Of a stretch of DNA of 64,000 bases, positions 55,661 through 64,000 are shown one piece after another. Numbering within the stretch: position 1 is the stretch's first letter; each line of letters begins with the position of its first letter. The stretch lies in contig MARA01000011.1 in assembly GCA_001792895.1 (NCBI GenBank), positions 310,001 to 374,000 on the forward strand, given 5' to 3'. A program made the translations under genes and the position numbers. This DNA comes from Lentinus brumalis (taxonomy: Eukaryota > Basidiomycota > Agaricomycetes > Polyporales > Polyporaceae). The notes under the pieces are model-generated. The model saw nothing but the letters and a program-made list of their open reading frames with translations, had not been told where the DNA came from and searched no databases.

Positions 55661-57388
55661 ATGTCCGACTACGACTCCACCAACGGCGACGCCTCCTCCG
55701 CCCTCTCCCCCAGGGCAAACGGCTCGTCGCCCTCCCTCCAGCAGCAGCAGCAGCCTGCCCCGAGCACGGCCTCTCGCCCATCATCCGGAAAAAGCTCATG
55801 GGCTTCGTCGGCTTCGCAAACCTCCCCAACCAGGTCCACAGGAAGAGCGTCCGTAAGGGCTTCCAGTTCACTGCTATGGTCGTTGGTACGTAGCAACTCG
55901 TCACACGTACCGCGCGTCGTCATTGAACCCGCGTCACCAGGCGAGTCTGGTCTCGGAAAGTCGACGCTCATTAACACCCTCTTCAACACCACCCTCTACC
56001 CGCCCAAGACCCCCCTCCCTCCCAGCGCAGAGCGTCCCTCGACTGTCGCCATTGAGAGCATCAGTGCTGGTGAGTGATTGATGCTCTAGCCGACACTAGC
56101 GCGTCTGCCTCACGACTTCCGTCCAGACATCGAGGAGAATGGCGTCCGCCTCCGCCTCACTGTCGTCGACACGCCCGGATTCGGCGACTTCGTTAACAAC
56201 GACGAGTGGTACGTCACACTTGGCTACGCATGCGCCGCGCGCTCACAGCTCGATCCGCAGCTGGAAGCCTATCGTGGAGAACATTGAGGCGCGTTTCGAC
56301 TCGTACCTTGAGCAGGAGAACAGGGTCAACAGGCAAAAAATTGTGGACAACCGTGTCCACGCCTGCCTGTACTTCATCCAGCCCACTGGTCACTCGTGAG
56401 TGCCTCGAAAAGAGCGCCCTCTGCGCAACGCTGATACGGTCTATCTCCTCCAGCCTGAAGCCGATTGACATTGAGTTCATGCGTCAATTGCATACCAGAG
56501 TGAACTTGATTCCCATCATCGCGAAGGCGGATTCCCTTACGGATGAGGAGGTTGCCGAGTTCAAGGCTCGGGTAAGTTGCAACCATCAGGCTTCTGGACC
56601 TTCTATATGCTGACGCGACGTATCTTCAGGTGTTGGCGGACATTGCGCACCACAACATCCATATCTTCGAGGCACCGACATACGAGAACGAGGATGAGGA
56701 GGCCGTCGCAGAGGCCCAGGAGATTGCCAGCAAGATCCCCTTCGCTGTCGTCGGCTCTGACAAGTTCGTCAAGACGCCCGATGGCCGTGAAGTCCGTGGT
56801 CGTGCGTATCCCTGGGGTGTCGTCGAGGTCGACAACGAGGACCACTGCGACTTCGTCAAGCTCCGCCAGATGCTCGTTAGGACGTACATGGAGGAACTCC
56901 GCGAGTACACCAACGACGTTCTCTACGAGAACTGGCGGACGGAGAAGCTCATCAGCATGGGTGTCGTACAAGACTCGACCGTGTTCAAGGAGGTCAAGTG
57001 AGTCAACCTTCCCAGTTCCAAGTCTGGGCTCGTTGCTAATTGAGTCGCAGCCCTGCTATCCGTATCCAGGAGGAGCGCATCATGCACGAGGCGAAACTCG
57101 CCAAGATGGAGGCGGAGATGAAGATGGTCTTCCAGCAGAAGGTGCAGGAGAAGGAGGCTAAGCTCAAGCAGTCGGAGGAGGAGCTGTACGCCCGTCATCG
57201 TGAGATGAAGGAGGCTCTCGAGAAGCAACGTCTCGACCTTGAGGACAAGAAGCGGCGCATCGAGAGCGGCCGCCCGCTAACGCCCGAGAAGCAGAGCGTA
57301 AGTCCTGCCACATATCTCCCCCATGTCGCTTGCTCATCCTTGGTGTCTCTCACAGACTGGCAGGAAGAAGAACTTCCTCCGCGGATAA
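55661..57388 (+). CDS. CDC3: Septin, probable Cdc3 class; apparent -1 frameshift
   Basis: The start [20 protein letters not shown] precedes a Gln run. At the C run 55758-55761 the frame must gain one base to pass from QQQQPAP to [20 protein letters not shown]. The septin core follows: [17 protein letters not shown] (polybasic region), [20 protein letters not shown] (P-loop), [15 protein letters not shown] (G3), [13 protein letters not shown] (G4 AKAD), [13 protein letters not shown] and the septin unique element around [22 protein letters not shown]-terminal coiled coil begins [19 protein letters not shown] and ends near [15 protein letters not shown]. The last exon gives [10 protein letters not shown] and a TAA at 57386-57388. 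It should polymerise into septin filaments at septa. About seven exons. Confidence 0.87.
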
Positions 57389-57857
57389 GGGTTCGTTTGT
57401 GGTGTATCTTGTCGCATCTTTGGTTTCGCTTGCTCTGTCTCGGTGTTGCCTTACTTAGTTCCTCGTATTCTCCTCTCACCTGCCCTGCATATACCGTACA
57501 TCTCCGGTTCCTATGATGCGTTTGTCGTTGTTAATACGCTCGAAGTGTCTTTTGCAGCACTCGCCCACACTCCTTACTCCTGGATACCACTTTGTCTCAC
57601 CATCTCGTCCGTAGTACGGTCTGTTCGCTCCCTACTAAAATATTCGGACATGTAGCGAGCCCCCATGAGTCTATGACATACCCTATTCTACGCCGCTCTC
57701 TGGATGGCATGCGATCATATTCGTAGCGTCACATAAGTAGTAAGTACAAGCGCCGGGTTGAATAGATCTCCTTTATCAAATCAACATCGCCAAATATCTC
57801 ATTGTGGCGCGAACACACCATCCTTGTATGCGGCATTGCTCTTGACTCTGAACTACC
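57389..57857. other. Gene-free interval
   Basis: About 470 bp between the septin stop and the importin start. Expected 3' UTR and promoter only. Confidence 0.4.
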
Positions 57858-60800
57858 ATGGCCAATGTTCAGGCCGTCCTCTCTGCTCTCGAAGTTTTCA
57901 GCCGCGCTCCCGAGAAAGCGGCCCTAGAACAGGCGAACGCATGGCTGCAGGACTTTCAGCACTCAGTAATTACCCATTTCGCCTTGGTGCTTCCGGAGGA
58001 CCGCGACGTCTGACGCTCCGCTTCCCATTCCTTGCCAGTCTGAAGCCTGGGCAACGTGCAATGTTCTCCTACTATCGCCAGAAGCTCCTGTGTCCGCGAA
58101 GCTGTTCGCCGCGCAGACGTTCCGGGCAAAGGTGCGTACCCTAATACATTCCGGACGAGTTACCGCAGCCGATTGTCCCTCCCCATCACCTATTATTCAC
58201 ATGTGCAGGTAACATATGACCTCGCGGACATGAGCAGTACAGATCTCCTTGGGCTCCGGGATACCCTGTTGACTGCGCTGCAACAATACCATGCCGGGCC
58301 GAAAAACATCCTGGTACAACTCTGCCTGGCCATCTCTGCACTGGCGATTCAGCTGCCGGCATGGGACGATCCGGTGGGGACGATGATCGACACGTTCGGG
58401 ACGAACCCTGCGGCGGTCCCGGCGCTGCTGCAGTTCCTCACTGTGCTGCCGGAGGAGTTGACTACGAATAGCAAGATCCCCATCACGGTACGTGCGTCGT
58501 TTTCTGCGCGAGGTTCTCACGTGTTGAAGCTTGGGTGTTCAGGATGATGAGTACAAGGAGAGAGCGGCGAGATTGCTCACGATGAATGCCCCGAGGGTGA
58601 CGGAGTTGTTGGCTATGTATCTGCAGGCTCCCGGTGCGTACTTCTGCTCACTTTTGACTTGAGATAGGCCTCACGCGGATGTACTGGTATCAGGTGCAAG
58701 CTTCGCTATTCAGACGCAAGTATTCAATGCACTCAGCAGTTGGCTGATGGCAGGAGAGATCGCCCCGATGACTCTGCTCAGTTCCCCGCTACTCCCATTC
58801 GCCTTCCAAGCCCTGGACTCTGAGGAACTCTTCGATGCTGCCGTTGGCGCTGTCTGCGACATCATCCACGAGACGCAGGAGGTCGACGACAACATGCCCA
58901 TCATCGAAGTAATTGTGCCGCAGGTCATCGGGTTGCGGCCGAAGCTGCAGCAATATACGGAGGACCCAGATCGGATCAAGGGTTTTGCGCGTATATTCAC
59001 GGAAGCTGGCGAGGCTTACCGCACCCTTCTTCTGCATCACCCCGAGACGTTCTCACCCATCGTCGAGGCCATCGGCGAATGCGCAGCGTACCACGACCTT
59101 GACGTCGTACCTGTCACGTTCAACTTCTGGATGCGCTTGGCGCAGAGCATCGGGAAGAAGCCCACAGTGCCACCACTCTTTTTGGAAGCGTATCAGGCAC
59201 TCATGGCTGTCATCATCCGTCACCTGCACTTCCCGACCGACATGTCGTCTCTTACTGGGCAGGAGGCGGACAACTTCCGGAGCTTCCGCCACATCATGGG
59301 AGACACCTTGAAGGACTGCTGTTTCGTCCTCGGGACCGACAAGTGTCTCATGGCTACGTACGAGATGATCACCCACGGTCTCTCGCGTGGTCCTAACATT
59401 TCGTGGCAGGAGATCGAGGCACCCCTGTTCGCGTTGCGTTCTATGGGTGCTGAAATTGACCCCAACGACGATCATGTAGTACCGAAAATCATGGACTTGA
59501 TACCCCAGCTGCCGCTCCATCCGCGCGTCCGCTACGCCGCGCTCCTCATCATCTCCCGCTACACCGAGTGGATCAACAAGCACCCGGACTACATCCCTGC
59601 GCAGCTCCAGTACATCTCCGCAGGCTTCGAAGACAACGACACAGAGGTGAACGCGGCCGCGGGCCAGGCTCTCAAGTATCTGTGCCAGGACTGCAAACGG
59701 GTGCGCAGACCTCCTACCCCTCCTGGTGCGACTCTACTGAGTCGTTCTGGTTTGCAGCATCTCGTCGAGTTCTTGCCGCAGCTGCACTCGTTCCTGGCGA
59801 CCATGGGCAACAAGCTCATCCAGGATGACAAGGTGCAGGTGTACGAGGCGATTGCGTATGTCATTTCAGCGATGCCGATGGAGCAGGCTGCGCAGTCTCT
59901 GCGCACGTTCTCGTTGGACATTCTTGGACGCGTGCACCAGTTGACCGTCAAGAACACGCCAGCGACAAAGGAGGAGCTGGTGATAATTACGAGTACGTGT
60001 ACTTACCCCGGTCATGGGCGCCGGTTTGCTGACAAGCTTCCAGACGACCTGGAGAACCTCGAGACAATGCTGGGCGTTGTGCAGTCGTTCGGCGAGCAGC
60101 TTCCTGCGGCTTGCCAGAACACATATCAAGAGGCCTGGGCCGTCTTCGAGCCGTTCGTTGCGAAGTACGGCACCGATTACCACATCTGCGAGCGGACAAC
60201 TCGCGTTCTTCGCTTAGGACTGAACTTCTTCGGCTCGGCAACATTACCGATTATACCGTCGGTGCTCACAAGGCTGGCTGCGTCGTTCGAGGTGACTGGG
60301 TTCTCGAGTTATCTGTGGCTGGCAGGCAAGGTCGTTGCCCGGTTCGGAAACGAGGACGACCCGGCAATACGAGCAGCCTTCAGAGACGTCTACGAAAGGT
60401 CCTCACACAAGCTGGTCGCGATTCTGTCAGAAAGATCGCCGCAGATGATACCAGATGGTAAGCACGGTGTCTTCGCAGTGATAACGTTCGTGCTGATCTG
60501 TCGCACAGTCATGGAGGACTATCTGCAAATGACATTGCAGATGATCGATTTCACTCCTGACGTCTTCTTCCCTTCGCCATCCCTAGCTATCGCTTTCCGC
60601 GCGGCGATGGCCGCGCTCACCCTCGTGCATTCTGACATTGTATTCGCAGCACTCGACCTCATTCGAACCATCCTCAGCCACGACTGTCTGCAACCTCCTA
60701 CTCAGCCGCCTCCTCCCAAGTTCCCCGTCTACGCTGCTGCGATCCAGCCTGTCGTAGAACGGGAAGGTGCCGAGCTTACTGCTCTGCTACTCTCCGGCTC

Positions 60801-61145
60801 GGTGGGCGACTTCCCGGAAGAAGCCATGCAGATGGTGGTCACCATCTTCCGGGTGCTGGGCTCGCTGTGGCCGACGCAGCTGCTCGCGTGGTTGCCCCCA
60901 GCCGTCCAGCAGCTTCCGTCCACCACGGTCACGGATGCGGTCAAGGCCACCTTCATCTCGGACGTCAACGGGTGAGCTTGTGCTTTTCTTGCTCATCTTT
61001 CTCCTGTATCATGCTGATGTACTTGTGCAGCGCGATACAATCTCGGGACTACGAGAAAGTGAAGTATGCGCTCAGAACCCTCCGCCGTGCCTCACGAAAG
61101 GCACGCGAGCGGAGACGTGTAGGGCCGATGGATGGCCGGGAGTAG
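57858..61145 (+). CDS. MTR10: Mtr10/transportin-3-type importin beta
   Basis: The start MANVQAVLSALEVFSRAPEK, then EQANAWLQDFQHSEAWATCN (importin-N repeat) and APVSAKLFAAQTFRAKVTYD, are typical of the Mtr10/TNPO3 branch. HEAT repeats run to the end: LVQLCLAISALAIQLPAWDD, DEYKERAARLLTMNAPRVTE, the large exon beginning ASFAIQTQVFNALSSWLMAG, then FRHIMGDTLKDCCFVLGTDK, YTEWINKHPDYIPAQLQYI and ALKYLCQDCK. The final exon gives AIQSRDYEKVKYALRTLRRA with the stop at 61143-61145. Yeast Mtr10 imports SR-like mRNA-binding proteins such as Npl3 and acts in tRNA trafficking. About nine introns, several removed from inside what looks like one long ORF. The size (~900+ residues) fits. Confidence 0.88.
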
Positions 61146-61421
61146 ACGTGTACAGTGAGCAATGAAGTGTACCTATACATACGCAATTTGAGTACGACCA
61201 TCTGTATCGATACACCATATACTGCGGACGTAGAGCGTGGTGTCGGCAGTCGGTGGTAGGCGGTAGGTGCTGGTGCGTGATTTTGCGGGCGGCAGTAGTG
61301 CGGCAGTGCGACAATGGTAGGCACGTGCGTGATTGGCCAAAAGAGGTGCGATGCTGGCAGAGGCTTGACGCGGTGAACGCGTTGGACAAGCCCGCACAAC
61401 TCTCTTCTTTCTCTACCTCCA

Positions 61422-62820
61422 ATGCTCCGTCGTGCTGGGCAGTCATTCTCGTGCGCAGGTAATGCCCCGGCTCTCTGCATCGACCCCTCTGGATAATCTT
61501 TGATACGATTCTATTCCAATCAGCTGGGCGCCGGGCGTTCTCGCAGTCTGCGGCTCGCCGTAATTACGACTTGACCATCCCCAACCTCCTCATCCACAAG
61601 GACACCAAGGTCCTTTGCCAGGGTCTCACCGGAAAGACTGTACGTTGCCATGCCTCCCACGCTTGATTCGTCGCTCATTCGAAGCGGGCATGTTATCACA
61701 GGGTACTTTCCATGTAAAAGAGGCGCTCGAGTATGGCACTCGTATGGTCGGTGGTGTCTCGCCCAAGAAGGCGGGGCAGACTCATCTTGGTCTTCCCATC
61801 TTTGGCTCTGTTAGGGAGGTGCGTGTTCCATAACTGCTACAACACCCCGTCGCCCATTGTTCGCGCCAGGCTGTGAGGGAAGTGCAACCCGATGCGACCG
61901 TTCTCTACGTCCCACCACCCACCGCGGCGGACGCCATCATCGAGGCGATTGAGAACGAGATTGGCCTCATTGTTGCCATTACGGAGGGCATTCCTCAGCT
62001 GGACGAGGTCAAGGTGAGTGCCGAGCCCCGCCCCGACCGCTGCGATCTTGTTGCGACGGCCCGCCCGTGACAGGTCATGAACGCGCTCAAGAGCCAGTCC
62101 AAGTCGCGTCTCGTCGGCCCCAACTGCCCTGGAATTATCAATCCCGAGGGTTGCAAGATGGGCATCCAGCCGGGCGCAATCCACCAGCCCGGTCGTATCG
62201 GTCGGTGCACACCCCGCTCTATCACCCGCCTAGCCTTGTTCACAGAGACCCGCAGGTATCGTCTCCCGTTCCGGCACGCTCACGTACGAGGCCGTCGCAC
62301 AGACGACTGGCGTTGGTCTCGGCCAGTCGCTCGTCGTCGGCATCGGCGGTGACCCCTTCCCCGGCACGAAGCACGTCGACGTCATTAAACTGTTCCTCGA
62401 CGACCCCCGCACGGAGGGTATCGTGATCATTGGCGAGATTGGCGGTGGTATGGAGGAGGAGGCTGCTGAGTACCTTGAGCAGTACAACAAGACCCGTAAG
62501 CACCCCAAGCCCGTTGTCGGCTTCATTGCTGGCCGCACTGCTCCCCCGGGACGGCGTATGGGTCACGCCGGTGCTATCATATCCGGAGGCAAGGGTAAGT
62601 AGACCCCTCGTATGCGCGGGGAGACTACTCACCCTCATCCTTCTATTTGCAGGTGCTGCGTCGGACAAGGTCGCGGCTCTGGAGAGGGCCGGCGTCCATG
62701 TCACGGACAGTCCCGCCAAGATCGGTACCACCATGCTCAAAGTATGTCACACTCACATACGTGGGTATATGTGTATTGACCACAATTTTGCAGGCAATGC
62801 AAGCCGCTGGCCTTGCGTAG
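61422..62820 (+). CDS. LSC1: Succinyl-CoA ligase alpha subunit, mitochondrial
   Basis: The short first exon encodes [12 protein letters not shown], continuing as [20 protein letters not shown], a presequence with a processing-like RRN. The CoA-binding domain follows: [73 protein letters not shown] and [10 protein letters not shown]. The ligase domain reads [50 protein letters not shown] and [20 protein letters not shown], where the His is phosphorylated during catalysis. It ends KAMQAAGLA at 62818-62820. In the TCA cycle it makes succinate and a nucleoside triphosphate from succinyl-CoA, together with a beta subunit encoded elsewhere. About seven exons, all in frame, no lesion. Confidence 0.93.
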
Positions 62821-62957
62821 GGAGCCTTCCCGTTAGGCGCTGTTAGGCGGTCATTAGTTCATGTCTGCTTACGTAATAGACCAAGACTACGCTCATTGTA
62901 AACTCGCTCGGGGATTCTTACTTCTAACGTACACTGCCGTCCGTGTCTTATACCACC

Positions 62958-63886
62958 ATGGCCAGCAGCTATAATCCATCTGGCTCCTTCCAAGAAGCCG
63001 CCTCATATCTGTCTAGGGCGTCGTCCCTAAGCTCTGTGTCAAACGCGACCAAGCTGGAGGTTCGGAGTCCATCCGATCCATCCAGCCCGATCCATGCCTG
63101 ACATTTATCTTCGATGCTTGGGCTCAGGATAGCTGTACGCCATATTCAAGTATCTGACGGTATCCCCGACGCCCAATGTCCCGAAGCCGTCCCTATTCGA
63201 CTTTGCCGGCAAAGCAAAATGGGAAGCATGGCAGACCGCCGGAAAGACATACCAGGACCGGCCGGCTGACGCTGAGGAGCGGTACTTGCAGATCGCACGG
63301 AGCTTGGGATGGTGTGAAGGCAAAGCTGGTGAGCCTGCGCCATTGAAGCCCAAGGAGTCTGTGGAGGGAGGAGAGGAGGACATATGGGACAAATCGGACG
63401 ATGAAGGAGAGGCGAGGAAGCCCAAGGGCGAGAGCGGTGCGATGGGTCGGGTCACAAGTACGCTGGCTATGGAAGACGACGAAGGGAGCTCAAGTGCCCT
63501 GAGCAACCTGGCTATCGCAGGGAAAGTTCCAGCGTTGCTGGAGTACTTCCAAGGGCACCCGGACGCAGACGTGAATGCCGTGGACGAGAATGTGAGTTTC
63601 AAGCACCGGCTCGCGCCGACGGCCACTTCATACTGGAACGATACAGGGATATACGCCTTTGCACCTAGCAGCAGACAGAGGACATCTTGAAGTCGTAGAT
63701 ATCTTGCTCAAGCGAGGCGCAAACCCACAGACCAAGGTGCGTGCCAGTTTTCGTACGTTCCAGGTGCTGTTCACGGATCCGCGAACGCAGGACCCGGACG
63801 AGTTCACGGCAAAGGAGCTGGCAGAAATTGCAGCACATACTGATATTGCAGCCCTGCTCTCGGGTACACAAAATGCATCATCATAA
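62958..63886 (+). CDS. Acyl-CoA-binding domain + ankyrin-repeat protein (ACBD6-like)
   Basis: Exon 1 reads MASSYNPSGSFQEAASYLSR ... NATKLE. After an intron (GTTCGG...GGATAG) the acyl-CoA-binding helices continue as LYAIFKYLTVSPTPNVPKPS, LFDFAGKAKWEAWQTAGKTY and the helix ADAEERYLQIARSLGW. An acidic linker (GGEEDIWDKSDDEGEA) follows. Ankyrin repeats are SNLAIAGKVPALLEYFQGHP, GYTPLHLAADRGHLEVVDIL and LKRGANPQTK, then DPDEFTAKELAEIAAHTDIA. The stop is at 63884-63886. ACBD6-type proteins carry long-chain acyl-CoA; Lys and Tyr ligand residues of the ACBP helix 2-4 region (YLTVS, KWEAW, KTYQ) are present. About 230 residues, four exons. Confidence 0.88.
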
Positions 63887-64000
63887 CCCCATATGCTTGT
63901 GTCCCTCCCCTCTGCCTTCGCATGCTCCGTCCACCCTCGGCGTGTCGATGGATCAAGGGACCGGACAGGTCGAAGCTTGTCGGCAGTGACGTGGGATGCG

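Noticed and set aside
54888..55904. 338-residue minus-strand ORF
   Set aside because: It is antisense to the septin 5' end. Its Arg/Gly/Trp-rich composition comes from the pyrimidine-rich + strand, and it has no domain.
1..64000. CRISPR array, prophage, bacterial operon, rRNA or tRNA genes
   Set aside because: None seen. The DNA is eukaryotic with spliceosomal introns throughout.

Overview
The window is nuclear DNA from a filamentous basidiomycete, most likely a wood- or litter-associated Agaricomycete. The genes are densely packed, often less than 500 bp apart, on a GC-rich background. They carry many short GT-AG introns of about 45-75 nt with CTAAC/CTAAT-like branch sites. Fungal families such as FunK1 kinases, a CAS1-type O-acetyltransferase and fungal pectinesterases are present. 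No bacterial, viral or CRISPR features were seen. I assembled exons by eye from splice signals and from recall of conserved family sequence, so outer CDS limits are firmer than every inner boundary.

Layout. 1-8.8 kb: an uncharacterised helical protein (+), an approximately 1.7 kb gap with a MITE-like inverted repeat, a large arrestin-domain protein (+), a short-chain dehydrogenase (-) and VTA1 (+). 9.2-15.5 kb: three tandem, secreted, extremely intron-rich pectinesterases (-). 16-24 kb: an uncharacterised coiled-coil protein, a REX4-like nuclease fold that has lost catalytic residues, a PPR-like mitochondrial protein and the proteasome tether STS1/Cut8 (all -). 24-36 kb: a CAS1/PC-esterase acetyltransferase, a rhomboid protease, a two-domain hydrolase-like/SnoaL protein and an ankyrin-DIL protein (all -). 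36-47 kb: RRP15, GID8, a BCK1-type MAPKKK and an IQ-motif protein (all +). 47-64 kb: CXXC zinc-binding protein (-), mitochondrial mS35 (+), a small unknown (+), FunK1 kinase (-), nitrilase (+), a small unknown (+), septin (+), MTR10-type importin (+), succinyl-CoA ligase alpha (+) and an acyl-CoA-binding/ankyrin protein (+).

How genes work together. Only the pectinesterase trio forms a clear functional cluster: three enzymes for de-methylating plant pectin that arose by tandem duplication and still share two micro-exons of 12 and 9 nt. The other neighbours are ordinary housekeeping or signalling genes (ESCRT, ribosome biogenesis, mitochondrial translation, TCA cycle, cell-wall-integrity signalling, septin ring, nuclear import). 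Several divergent pairs share short promoters, notably the 142 bp between the CXXC protein and mS35.

Main caution. At least six genes (SDR, unknown at 16.1 kb, IQ protein, mS35, nitrilase, septin) show the same defect: one base appears to be missing within a run of G or C, and the downstream reading frame otherwise continues perfectly. This looks more like uncorrected homopolymer errors in the assembly than six pseudogenes. The most biologically unusual items are the catalytically degenerate REX4-like protein, the 5-nt micro-exon plus GC-AG intron in the IQ protein, and the conserved micro-exons of the pectinesterases. I did not find a convincing new multi-gene system.
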